From: Lanius collurio
Lineage: Eukaryota > Chordata > Aves > Passeriformes > Laniidae
Assembly (NCBI GenBank): GCA_020086605.1
Contig: JACBWW010000018.1
Span: 13,441,647-13,505,646, forward strand
DNA: 64,000 nucleotides
Direction: 5' to 3'
In this document: in pieces, positions 51,880-64,000 of the stretch
How the letters are laid out: every line of letters starts with the position of its first letter
How positions within the stretch are numbered: position 1 is the first letter of the stretch
Translations under genes and position numbers: made by a program
Notes under the pieces: generated by a model
Told to the model about the DNA's origin: nothing
Databases searched by the model: none
What the model saw: the letters and a program-made list of their open reading frames with translations, nothing else

Positions 51880-51908
51880 GTTAAAGAGATAAAAGTTAAA
51901 GAGATAAA
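51880..51908 (+). repeat. 15-bp tandem duplication
   Basis: GTTAAAGAGATAAA occurs twice in a row with a 15-base period. Confidence 0.8.
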
Positions 51909-54900
51909 TGCATGTTTTCTGACTTCTGAAACAACCCTTACTCACAGCAGTGGAATTTAAAGTGTATTATCCACCCCCTTTCTCAGACCCTCTTTTTCAA
52001 GGGGTTTGGATATGGAACTCAAGAGTTCTGCTAACAGGAAGGTAAGGCTGCTGAGTGTTTGGCCAGTGTCTGAGTGGGTGGCTTGTACAACAGAGGTCCT
52101 TCTCTCTGAGATCAGCCAGGGATGTGCTCTGTAGCAGACTGTGGGGCACAGTCTTTCTGAAGGATTTTAATCCAAAACATGTAATTCACAAAGCTTGTTT
52201 TGCTGGAACAATTGTTATGACCAAACATGAACTGCTCTTTGTGGGCCTGATTGCTTGTGTGTTTCTTAACCTTACCCTCCTCCATCCACTATCTCCTCTG
52301 CTAATTGCTTTTCATCAGTTTTATCTAATATTTATTAGTAGATAGGAGTGTCATCAGCCATTCATTAGATTTCTGTTGAAATGGCTTTTTCCATGGCGGG
52401 AAGTTCAGTCTCTGGTGTCCATTCTATAAAACTTCAGATCTGCTGCAGTTGGATACCTTTTGGCCAGGATTGTTAGGTGAAGGCCTGACACTGTTTAGTG
52501 CTGGATTTTTTCCTCCTTCCCAACTCTACACGCACACATGTTGCTGGGTTTCTATTCCAGTTCTATTTATGATGTCCCAGCCCTTGCTCTGCCCCTGTTG
52601 CCTTAGCACCCACCATGGGGCTTTGAGTGAGACTTTGAAACACACCCTGGGTCAGCTTCTTCACCTCCAACAGCAGGTGACACAGATGGCTGGGTTGATT
52701 TTTAAGGCCATACATAAGTGTTAGGTTGCCTTAGTGTGTTTCTGTGACTTCAGAAGCCTGTGTGCTCAGAGGTTATAAAATACTAGTCTATATGCTACAA
52801 AAACTTGCCACTAAAAGCTCTTTAAGAACTGTTGCGTTCTTCTAGGACTGCTTATATGTCACCTAAACAGTCTTCTCAGAACATCCCATTAACTCTTCTC
52901 AAAAGCTGCATGCATGACGTTTCTGGCATATGCAAAAGTGGTGCTATTGATTTTACCTCAACTTTATTCCTTAGATGGTCATGAGTTCGTGTATTTATTC
53001 CTGTTTATTTATTATTTGCAGTGCCCAGCTATGTAACCTCATTACCTACCCCATTGTGTAATCAGATCTTCTCTTCTAGTAGGAAAGAAAATAAGCCCAT
53101 GCAGTCTGCATTACAAATCACCGTGTGCTGGTGTATCTCAGCATTGACAGTGGAACTGTTCTGCACTTCCGTGTCTCATGAAAGCTCATGGAGTAAATGT
53201 TTTGTAGGATCCAACCCAGTTTGCACTTAATGGAAAAAAATCTTACTGGTTTCAGTGGTGTATGGATCAGTCTTCTCATCCTATGAAGGAATGCAGCTAT
53301 ATTCTTCCGTGGATTTTAGCATGACTGTATGCTGAATGCCATAATGACTGCTGCAATATTAGCCTGCATATTTTCCATCGAGGTGTGAAATCATGTTGAT
53401 GTTTGGAACTGCTCAGATATTTTTCTAACCCACTGCTTATCTCTGCATGGGAGCAGCGTGCTGTAATAGCCTTAGGACTGACTGAGTATTGCATGCTACT
53501 GGACTGTGAGTTCTCCCTTAATCCAGGGGATTCCTGCAGTCCTTTTGAAAACAAGAATAGGGAAAGGGCAGAAGGATGTGAGAAAGATTTTAAAAGGAAT
53601 TTGTAATGAACCTTTGCAGACTAGCAGTTAGTTATTACAGGTCTGTTACTGTGGTTTTCAGTATAAACTGACTGATGTCTTACTTTGAAGCCACTGTAGA
53701 TTTCCATCATGTTTTCAATCTTTGAAGCGTTATTGAAGCATATCTAAGTGCTACCAAGAAATTTTCACTAACATTTAATATATGCAGTCTCTGACAATAT
53801 TTCAATATAATAGTTAAATATTTTTTGCAGGTATGCTTCATATACACAGTGATTTAGAAAAACATTTAAAAATCATTTTTGTGTGTTACTAACACCCCCT
53901 GTATCAAGACTCAAAGTAAAATTCTGTACGGTGGGTTTTCTTTCTTTATGCTGTCAGGTTTAACTTGCTGCACTGGATTCACCCTGAAGAGTTCATCAGA
54001 AACTGGTTACTTTTTCTGCTTCTGCAGCTTTCATGCAATGCTGAAATAGTTATTCCACACATTAATGTCACATTTTCTATAAAGAACAATCTTAATAAAT
54101 CCAAGACGATGCAACTTCCCCTTCTCTTTCCTCTAGAGGTAGCTTTTCTTTTTCTATCTGGTTAATTTTTGACCTTGTTTAGTTTTCCTTGCAACTGACA
54201 GCTCCCACTACTGATATGCCATTTCACTCAACCAACCTCAGAAATCATTTCCTTTACATGGCAGAGTGGATGCATGTCCCTTCAGGGTGGTGGAGGGCAC
54301 AGGCTGCAATATGCTGGCTGCCTTGTTTAGGTTCCTGTTTCAGAGGGATTTTTTGCTATAGTGTTGCATTTCTGCAGACCACTTGACAATCTCCTGGTAT
54401 TCTTTTGCATGGCAGTGGGAGAGCTAAATACCACTGAGTCAGAGGGTTAAACAAATTGTGAAGATCAGCTGCAATGGCTGAACAGGGCAGCTGAAGACAA
54501 TGGCTGAAAATTGGATACCCTGAAGTTTTAGTGACCGTGTGTAGCACTACAACAGTTGCTTTTCAGATCTGCATGTACCTTTGAGTTTTTCCTATGGTGG
54601 CACAGAGTTCCTTTCATGGGCTCTTCCCAGAACACTGATAGCATCAGGACAGCCAGATGTATCAGTAGTGTCTTCCCAGGTCTGGCTGGCAGATGAGAGC
54701 AGACCTCCCTTAAGCAACTCTTGCCTTTTCTGGCTTTTATTGCTCTGTGACCCATCTACCCAGCGATGGCAATGAGCTGTAGAGCCCTGCCATCCATCCC
54801 CTGTGTGCATGTGGAAATAGCAGCTTCCAGGCCACCGATGGTGACAGCCTGGGGAGAATTATCTTGGCACAAGGAGTGCAGAAGTGCTTCACTAGCATTT

Positions 54901-55312
54901 GGTGCCAGATGTCTACTTATTTCTGACTGCTGGTGTAATGCCAGCTCTGGGGTGGGTGTGGAAAAAGGGATTTGGGCAGTTAAATGCGGGAAGGGGAGGA
55001 GAGGTCAGGCCCTGGTAGCTCCTCGGTGCCTTACAGGATCTTCTTACAGCAAAAGCTTTAAGGGGCTGTCTTGCTGCAAGACTCATGGGCAGCCCTACAA
55101 TCTGTCCCCAGACTCATTCCTGACTACTCTCCTTTTTTAATAACTATGTGAAATATATGGGGGTCTAGCCTCACACGTGCTTGGCATGAACAGAGCCAAA
55201 GACATGCCATGGGAATCATGCTCATACTGGAAAGTCTGGCCAAGAGGACAATTGAAGCAAGTCAGATATGGATCACAGGGTCAGGATAATGATTAGTCCT
55301 ACCCTTCCCCTT

Positions 55313-55400
55313 AGCTGTAATTAGCTGTGGTGATGTCACCCTCTGTTCTGACTTCTCACTGGCATTAATTACAGAGCTGCAAATTTCCTGCCTTTCTCTT
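55313..55400. promoter_or_regulatory. Candidate regulatory patch with TAATTA sites
   Basis: TTAGCTG repeated around TAATTA (55318-55323), a CRE-like TGATGTCA (55331-55338) and ATTAATTA (55364-55371) lie within 90 bases. This pattern is typical of developmental enhancers but is not specific. Confidence 0.25.
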
Positions 55401-56689
55401 TTAATTGCTCTCTGGGAAACTCAGATTTTACACCCTCTGTTCAATGTCTGCCAGCAGCCTTCCACATGACATGCTCCAAGGCCTAACCTCTGGCCTATAG
55501 AAATGTCTGGAATGGGCTTGTTTGGGGTGCTTGCTCAGATGCATTTCTGAATGTTAACACTTCTGGTTGGGAATAATCCCTCTGCTTCTCTTGAGCTTGT
55601 GTCCTTTCATCCCATTTCATTTTGGATTCAGTACTGAGGAGTAAAAGGTGTTCAAACTCTGCAATGAAGTTAACCCTCCCTTTAACAGAATTCTGTCCCT
55701 CACTAGATGACCCTGTTTCTATGGCAGATAAATTCTCTGCTGGTAAGACAGGGTTTGGGAAATCTGAACTGGTGCAGTTCTGCATGGCTTGAGTGGCCTG
55801 GGATGTATCCTAGTCCTCTGAGGACCCAACGGCCCTTTGCTTGGACTCCACCTGCTTGAGGGGGCTGTGGCTTGAACCCAACCAGTAGTGCCTTGTAGTC
55901 TGTCACCCATGGACTGTCATGAGCGGTGTGCAGCCTCTAATCTTTAGGGTCAAATGGAAGGAGTAAGAGAATTCTGCTAGAGGAATGAGGGATGGAGGTA
56001 ACAGTAATTGCATTAGGAGTTATCAGGGGAGAGAAAGATGAGCTGTTGAGGGCAAGTGAGATCCTGGGAGTCGGGAATGTGTCAGAATGAACTGGCTGGA
56101 TCCCCACCCGTTCAGAGTGGGCAGTCCCTGTTAAGTGCTGACACTCCAGGTCTTCTCTCTCAACCCCTTAGCCAGGCTGGTGCTGAGGGAAGGAAAGCAG
56201 CCTGTCTCCTGTGTCGGGGTGCTCCTCTGAGCAGGTGGGTGAGCAGGGCTCCCTGTACCCCCAAGCAGGCTCCTCAGGCAGCTTCTGTGCTCTGTGTAGA
56301 AGTTGGTGTGCTGTAGAACCAAGGTTCTACACTAATATTCATCTATTTACAGAAGATCATAAAAATACAGTCCAGATCCTGTTCTGAGGAAGCTAAAGCC
56401 AGAGCATCTGTGCCCCTGATCTTCAGACTTGTCTTGCAGCCACTTATTTTCCTGGATGACTTCTCAGCCTCATGCATTTTTCTCTGTACAGATCTCAGCA
56501 AGGTGGCCTCATGGCTTCTTCAGTCAAGCATCTCCCAGTCAATCCTCCTTTAATTTTGGGTGCCTCTTCCCTTTCAAGTGGGGTACGTTTATGACAATAA
56601 ACATCATCATTAACATGAGGGGGGACATATCCCATAACCGTGAACCTTCTGTTTAGAGAGAAGTGTTTATTATACACAACTTGTTAGAG

Positions 56690-56860
56690 AGTGTCAATCA
56701 ACCAGGCTCCCTTTGTTACTCCATAATGCATCATTAATGATGGCTGCTGCTGTGCATTTAATTTCATTGCACACAAGGGCCTTGTCTCTGTTTCCTCATC
56801 CCTTCCCCCTCTTTATAGTCACCAGCAGAGAAGAAATTAATAAATCAATCTAGGATAGGA
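56690..56860. promoter_or_regulatory. Candidate conserved non-coding element with homeodomain-like palindrome
   Basis: Contains GTGTCAATCA (PBX/MEIS-like) near 56692, a perfect 14-bp palindrome CATCATTAATGATG at 56729-56742, and further TAAT-core sites. Motif density in intron 1 suggests an enhancer; conservation could not be tested. Confidence 0.3.
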
Positions 56861-59197
56861 GAGCTACAGACTTACTATAGGCTATATTTGATGTTCTTGC
56901 TCTCACTGAGTTGTACCTTACTTGTGGAGAAATCTTTTGGACCTCAGTGGAGCTACATTGGGATTACTACTTGCTCTGCATCTTGAGAAAGTGATTGGTG
57001 TCTGCCCACACATATACATGAGCATGGATAACTGGGCATGGAAAGAAAGACCAGTGGTATCTCATGACAGTGATCTGTTGAGTCCTGAGGATGGATATGT
57101 CACATCCTTTTCAACTCTTCATTTCTGCCCCACCCCTCTGGATGTTTGAGCCCTCAGAACATGCTTTGCTGACTGACATATTGCTCATTCAGCCCAACTC
57201 AATTAACTTTAAAAAAGAATATTAAATGCTCCAGGGCTTGTGAAAAGTGGATGGGAGAAACAAGCTTACTGGTGGCTATATAACCACTAAGAAAGTCAGT
57301 GCCTAACATGGATTTTTTTTTATAGGAAACTACAAAGAGTTTAAAAAAAAACAAATTGGAAAATCCCCACTTAACAGTGATAAGAGAAAATGCTAGTTGT
57401 AGTATATTTTGTTTGTTAAATAAATCTAACTATGTGGTTTGAGACCTGCCTGTTGGAAGCCCTGAAGCTGATTTTCTCCTACTGTCAAAGTTTGCAGCCT
57501 TCATCTGCAGCTGAAATTCAGCATGGCAGTAATGGCAAGGATAATTCTGCCTTCTGGCTGAAGTCTGCTAATTGGTTTTGGTTGATCTCCCTGTCTCATT
57601 TCTTTCTGTTCGAGCATCTCTAAGGCTTTTTTGAGCCAAGGGGGCCAAGTCCTGGTATGAACTGTGGATACCAAACTCTCTGGTTTTGTTGTACTTTCCC
57701 AGATTAGAAATTACTTGGATTGTCTGGGTCCTTTCCCACTCTGTGGAAAGTCCAGTCCTGTTTTGTGATCCTGAACCATCTGCTTGGTGTCCATCTTGGA
57801 CACCAAATCTTTCCTAACTCATTATGTGGTGCTGTGGTTCATATATGCATGTAACTTAGGTGCACAAGACACTGGCATTTTTTCATGTGGAAGCAGTGGT
57901 TTGTGTGGTCATTTGTCCTTAAAGCAAGGAGTGGCTTGTGTTGGCCCTCACAAATACTTCTGCCCATTCTCCTGGTTTTTTCCAAAGGAGCTCCACTCCT
58001 CATCCTGACACCTGTTCCACAGAAGGACCCCGTTGGTCCTGAGGACACTGCAGAGCAATTGGAGGAGAAGGAAATTCACTCAACTTTAGATGGACTTCTT
58101 TAACTCCCTGTCCCCACATCCTTGGCTCCAGGCCATAGTCTTTTGGGATTCCCCTCTGGCAAACAGCTTTGGCAGAGTGCTCCCGGCTGGGTTCCAGCTT
58201 GTTTGCCTTTGTCCTGTGCGTGTTGGGGCAGCCAGGCCTGGCTGCGGGTTTCTGGTGCTGTCAGATGGAATCCCACTCCTGTCCATCTGCATGGGCACCA
58301 CCTCTCCCTTGTGCACACACGTGTCCTCTACTGGTTAACAAGGAGGAAAAGTAGGAAAAGTTTTTCTCTGCTGCTCTTGGCCAGCAGTTTGGCCTCTCAG
58401 TCCAGAGCATCCTGCTCTAGAAGGCAAAGGCCGTGGGTGAAGCTGTTTTGAACACCTAATAAGCAGAGCTGTAGCAAAAACCTTTGCTCATTTTCCATAT
58501 GAGGGGGGTAACTCACAAGACTGCATTGCCCTGATTTTCCATGGTAAAGGAAGAACAGTGAGATTTGATGTTTCTTTTCTGGAACAGAACACTTGAAGTT
58601 TTTGAAATGTTTTGTGTATTTTCTATTTGCTGTTCCTGTACCTGAAATATTTTTAGACTTTTCCTTGTGTGAATAATTTCAGAAGTTTTATGTCCTTTGT
58701 TTCAACTCCAAAGGAAATCAAATTTCAGAATGTTTTAATCCTGGCCATAGTGGATTTCTGTCTTCTGTACTGCTCTGTGGGTTTATTTGGTATTTAAAAA
58801 CCACAGAATTCAGCACAGCATTTTACCTTTTTTTCCCAGTTTTTTTTTCTAAGACCCACTGTTTCACTGGAGACATATTTCTGGAGTTGCTGTTTCCTCT
58901 CTATGGTTACTTTCTCCCTCCACTGAGCATTAGTTCTAGGGGCCTCCAGTGGCCCAATAAGGGGCCGAATGGTCTTTTGGTGCTGGGCTGTGAACCTGTT
59001 TTCCCAGGGTAAAAACATACCACTTAGGTTAAGGGAGTCACCATGCGTTTACCATGGTGCTGGGGGCTTAGAGAGTCTCTCAGTGTGATAATTTTTAGAG
59101 TTTATACAAATCTACAGAGATCCTAAATGCACATTATTGAGAAGAAAGTGTGAAAATGTAGTGACCAGTCTCCTGAAAGAAAAAACAAAAGAAAAAA

Positions 59198-59214
59198 CAA
59201 CAACAACAACAACA
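59198..59214 (+). repeat. (CAA)n microsatellite in an A-rich tract
   Basis: Several perfect CAA/ACA units embedded in an A-rich stretch from about 59178 to 59226 in intron 1. Confidence 0.93.
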
Positions 59215-62200
59215 AAAAGAGAAAAGAAATTTGGGGCTTAAAATTTTATTGTAATCTTTAGTTTGAGCTGGTAGGCTGAATTCAGATTTCAGTAACTGTA
59301 TATAGTAAAAAGAATTTACCAGCTAATACTTTCTGCTCTTTTAGTGTAAGGTTCTTCAGAGAAAACTTTGCCATGTGATAAACTGGTGCTGAATTTCATC
59401 TCTAGACAAACTGCATAAGAAGCTTAACTGTCTAGGTCTTTGTTACAGTAGGAGACTGAGCAAAAACTTGGTATGGAATTAAACTCTCAGCTTCATATTC
59501 TGAGTTCTTTGCTAAATTTTGTTCCTTTTCATCCAGTGCATTTTCAGGCTTGCTTTATCTTGAAGATGGAACTATAATCCCTGGTACTTTGCTCCTCATT
59601 CATGGCTAGCAAAGAGCAAATAATTAATTATGGGGTCTTAAATCCCTGCTTGAAGCCATAACAGCAGATCATCATTGCCCTTAAATGTCTCTGGCACAAG
59701 CTCACTATCTCTGATTTTCATGTCTCACCAGTTGCTATTTTTACATGTTTTGTACAGAAGAGGCTGCACCAAATAAAGCTCTGTGTTGTAGTAAGTGATT
59801 GAAGACCTTTAAATGGCTCCCACTCTGTTATGTGCCATATAACCTGAATTCCCAGCTCAGCTTTTTCCCCAAGCCAGGAAATATCTCCTACCTCTGAAGC
59901 TCCTCTCCAGAGATGCAAGATTAGCTTTATGCTGTCAGGAGCTGTCATTTCAGGCAATTAGAAATAGATCAGCTGACACCTGGTAGTTTTGCAGATGCCT
60001 TTCTTTCCTGCAACTGCTTCATTTCTGGCTGGTTTTGAAGATTACGTGCAGGGTAACTTCCCTGTTACTCACATGCACTCTTTGTTCCTGGCCTGGCTGC
60101 TGTTCTCTGGCTGCCTTTCACTGTTGGTGGAATTACTGGTAGCTTGTAATGCTGCTGTGAGGGAGCTTTATTTGTAATGTAAGAGGGGTGGAAGTGGCAG
60201 ATTTCTCCCTCTTAGCTAACCCAGTGTCTGAAGAAGGAAACAGAAAACATAGGAATTGCTATTGCTGAAGGGAGAGGCAAATAGAAAAGGAGCTTTTATT
60301 GCCCTAGAGATCTGTCCTCTGCCAGGGCTGGGAGGAAACCTGCAGTGGGAGCTAGAAAACTGCATCCATAGAGTGAAACTCTTTGCATGCCCTTCGGCTA
60401 CATCTTTCATTAGGCGCCTGCCATCCCAATCCACCTGTCTGGTCTTGTGCTCTCCCTGTACAGCTGCTTCTACTTTCATTTCTTTCTAGGTTAAATATTG
60501 CCACCTGAAATATGTAGTTCCCAGAGGAGACACAGTCAATGTCAGTGAAAGTCTAGGATCTGTTTCTTTGCATTTTGGCTTGAATTTGGATTCTAAAATC
60601 AGTGTAAGAGACTGAGGGAGAGGTGGAGCCATGACTCTAGGAGGAGCACAGCTCTCTTTGGTGACCTTGCCTTGCCTCCAGAGAATCCTGTATGTATGTG
60701 AAATTATGATCTTTGGGACTTGGTTATGCTGCCAGCTTCATTTTGATTTTCTCTCTCTCTCTGAGGCTGTATTTTAACTAAGCAGAGCTAGCAGGCAGTT
60801 AACCCTAGTGCTCCGCAGTGGAGATGTGCTACCCTAGATAATAACATACTTTCTAGCAAACTGTTGTTTGAAAGTGGTCTCCTTGGCAACTAAGTTTCTT
60901 GGCAGGGATCTGTTATCTCTGGGTAGAAGCTAAACAGGGAGCCTGAAAGGTAACCAAATGCCAGGTGCTGGCCTGTCTGCTATGTCAGACATCTTCAGTA
61001 GCTGAGGCAGAGGAGGGTCTGCCCACATCCAGAAATAGCGAGGGAGCGAGGCTCTTGGCTCCCTGTGTGCACACAGATGGGGGGAAGGAAAAATGAGTGG
61101 TCTGAAGGAGCATGGCATTCAAAACTTTGTTTTGTCTCTCTCTGTGAGCCCCTGAGGAGCCCTTTGGAGTCTGATGGGTGGAAGGCTCTGGGGCTGAGCG
61201 GCTGTGCCCCTGGTGCCTCAGATGGGTGCTGAAAAAGGCCAGGACTTGGACAGATGGAGTAAGGAGATTGGAAGCAGGGGAGCCTGGCCTTGTGCCAAGT
61301 TGTGGAGTGAGGTGGGCAGATCACAGAGAGGAGCTGCAGGGGGGTCAGAGGAGGATAATCCTCAGGCATTGATGAAGGCTGCAGCTGTTGGTGTTAAGCG
61401 TGTGGCCTTGCAGAGGTTTGCTGCTGCTGGGCTCTGGGTATCAGCAGAGGTCTGGCAGTCCTGCGAGCTGGGTGAAGTGGGGTGCTGATAGGCTTGTCCC
61501 CTTCCTTTGGTCGGCATCCCAGGAGATGTTCTGGGTCATCAGCTGAAGGTGGAGGAGCCTGGAGGTGCACAGAGCCCTGGACAGGTGTGGGGTTGTGAGA
61601 GCTATGACAGTAGCTGGAAGGGAAGGCAGGAGCCAGATTTTGGATATGCTGGTGTGTTTTGCCTTAGAAGAACTGCTGAACTCAACTTGCTTTTCCATCC
61701 TCCTTTGCACCAAGTCACAGCACTTCCTTATGTGAATGCTTCTTCCAGATGACCCAGTGGGGCAAGGACTTTGCTCTGGTGGGAATAATTAACTCACACT
61801 GAGCAGAGAAGTAAGTGAGGAGGCCAGCAGTAAAGCTGGTGATCAAGTGAGGGCTCTCTAAGCTTCTGGAAGCCTCTTGCTACTGTCCCCTGGCAGAGGC
61901 GCCCAAATTGTGCTGCACTGCAGGACCTTGCAGGAAGTGGTCCCTGGAATAGAGCTTTTCTTCCCTGCTCACTGTGGTGTTTCTAACACCTCCAGTACAA
62001 GTGTGCATTGCTGCTGTCTTGCTTTGAATCTGGAGGGAGTTTGCCTGTGTGGAAGAACTGTGAAGGGATATTAGAAATCCAGCAGAGTTTGTGATGTGAA
62101 AGTTGGCACTTAGAAGATCACAGCAAGCCAGGGACCAGTAGATGCTGGGAAAAGATGCACTGCACTCCAGAGTAGGAAGCTCTCTGTCCAGGGAAGAATA

Positions 62201-64000
62201 TACCCTGCCCCTGCCATCCTTAGAGCTGCAGGCAGATTCCTTTTTGGAGTGTTTTCCCATGACATCATTGTCCCAGGGAACAATACATGGGATCCCTCTG
62301 TCCCTTTCCTCAGTGCCATCTATCCATCTCCCTGTATGAGACCCAGTGGGTTTTGCTTCACCATTTTTTACTCAATAAATTTGTAGTGAGAGCTGATGCC
62401 AGCCATCCAAAGGAAAGCTTAGAGGGAGTAGCAGTGAGATGGTTAGCTAAACTTGAGGCATTCAGAAGCTGAGTTGGACTCTAAAATTAAAAGCTCTTGG
62501 TGTATTTTTATTTCTGTTCTGTTTTCTTCTGCTTTTAAGTGAGACTCATCTCCTTCAGGGTATTTTTGGTTATTTGCAGCTGTGATGGATAGGAATTGCT
62601 CATTTCTTTACATAAATTTAAGCTGAGACTTTTGCCCTACCTTAGGACTCCAGAAACTTGGATCTTCAGAAAAAGACAGAAGACAAGAATTGGCAATAAG
62701 GCCAAATAATAAATATTGAACATTTGTCAAGCACCTCCAGGACATCTTTGCCAAGTGCCTGAACTTGAATCCAATACAAACACTTGTCTATGGCTCAGGA
62801 TTTGGAGACTTTGGGAGGAACAGCTCTGTAAGTGTTTGTTAGGTTGGTACATGGAGGTGATGGATGAGAATGGATCTTCTTGTGTGTCCTAGTCAAAAAT
62901 GGTTTGTAACAAAGCATAAAGTTATTTCTGTCCAGCTGCCAGGGACTGTTGAGAGTTACTGTCTCAAAAGTGCAGACAGATCTGTATTTTCCTCTCTCTG
63001 TTCAGTGGGAAGTTTGAGATGGGGCTCTGGAAGCAATTCTGTGCAAATGCTGTTGAAGCCCAGCCCCACTTGTTCTCATGCTTCAACTTCAGATGTGCTG
63101 GAGCAGGCACATCAAATAGTTACAAAGAGTGTGATTAAACCCTGGGAAAGAGCAAGCAGGCAGCTTGTTTTATGTTTCCTCCCCTGTGTTTGTATGAGTC
63201 ACAGAGCTGGCGGCCGTCCTGCTTTCACCTCACAGAGAGCAGAAATAAGTGTGTAAGAGCCCCACACTAATTTGCTGAAAATAGCCAAAAGCCAGGCTCT
63301 TAAGATACCCAAAAGAGATTGCAACTCCTCAGTTTATTGATTCTTTTTCTCTCTGCTTCAAGTTAACAGCTTTTAAAAGACATAAAATGGGAAGAGCATC
63401 CATTCTGGCAGCAGTGTGGTTGTCCTAGCCCTTGCCTCAACGGTGTGTGTGTGACCTTGAAGGGCAGACAGGGGGATGGTGTGTGGAGACACACATTTGA
63501 AGCAATAGAAAAGAGGTAAAAAAAGTCCTCCTCTGTTACCCTGGAGGCTGCTGGCATGTCATGCCACTGGCGTTGGCTCCCACCATCACACACCAATTCT
63601 GCCCTGAGCAGTGAGGGGCCAAGGGGGCTTACACCTGAGCTGTGTTTGTGCAGGTCTCCAGTGGTTGGGCTTGCCCCTGCCATTCTCCAGTGCAGGGGGC
63701 AAAATACCAGCTGAGCGCCTTGCAATGGTGCCAACTCACAATCACATTTTTTGTTTCTCTTTTTGATCAAGTATGATGTTAAATTTTATGCTGTCATTAA
63801 AGCTCCAGCTTCTGGAGCCAGTAGATGATGCTGTGAGAATTCCAGCTTTGTTTCTGAGCAGGGGAAGGAAGTCAGGAAGGCGGTCTGGCAGCTTGTAGCT
63901 TGGGGACATTCCTTCCATGTTTCCATGGGCCAAGTCCATGCTCCAGGTTTTTAACACAAGGGTTGGCAGAGCAGCCTCCAATCCTTGTTGACGTGTTTGG

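Larger units (their letters stand above)
49667..64000. other. MB21D2 intron 1, 3' part of window
   Basis: No exon recognised; MB21D2 exon 2 (the long Mab-21 domain exon) is not reached. It includes the 15-bp duplication, the CAA microsatellite, a (CT)6 run near 60751 and the two TAAT-rich candidate patches. The region at about 61140-61760 is noticeably G-rich on the + strand, without recognisable cause. Confidence 0.7.

Noticed and set aside
1..64000. Endogenous retrovirus, CRISPR array, tRNA/rRNA genes or bacterial operon
   Set aside because: No gag/pol/env-like frames, regularly spaced repeats, cloverleaf-like boxes or ribosome-site-led gene clusters were recognised by eye on either strand.

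Overview
The window looks like a stretch of avian nuclear genome. The evidence is degenerate CR1 LINE fragments as the only recognisable transposons, low repeat density, one 400-base assembly gap, and one vertebrate coding exon inside a CpG-rich block. CR1 is also common in turtles and crocodilians, so 'bird' is the most likely assignment but is not proved. No prokaryotic genes, operons, CRISPR arrays, rRNA or tRNA genes were recognised. No intact viral or transposon gene was found.

The only supported protein-coding feature is exon 1 of MB21D2 (Mab-21 domain containing 2) at 24151-24361 on the + strand. It encodes 70 codons plus one base and ends at a GT donor at 24362-24363, so the intron is phase 1. 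The exon sits directly downstream of an assembly gap (23679-24078) and a 37-base poly-T run, and within a CpG-rich block that continues to about 24930. From what is known of the mammalian gene, MB21D2 has two coding exons separated by a very long intron. Everything from 24362 to 64000 is therefore read as intron 1, with exon 2 (the nucleotidyltransferase-fold body of the protein) beyond the window. Positions 1 to about 23600 are read as the 5' intergenic flank.

Layout: (1) 1-23600, intergenic flank with one old CR1 fragment on the minus strand (about 395-490), a GC-rich promoter-like patch (2140-2371), a 28-bp and a 21-bp tandem duplication, a CA microsatellite and two AT palindromes just before the gap. 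(2) 23679-24930, gap, presumed 5'UTR, exon 1 and CpG-rich start of intron 1, with a G-quadruplex-like run overlapping the splice donor and a perfect 8-bp-stem hairpin. (3) 24931-64000, intron 1, with an internally deleted CR1 (about 33236-34316), a 5'-truncated CR1 3' end (about 49186-49666), short microsatellites and a few motif-dense candidate regulatory patches (30840-31330, 41204-41238, 55313-55400, 56690-56860).

No novel multi-gene system was found. The most useful second-look items are the structure around the MB21D2 start codon and splice donor, the composite internally deleted CR1, and the palindromic transcription-factor-like sites in intron 1. CR1 and MB21D2 identifications rest on recalled family sequence, not on a database search.
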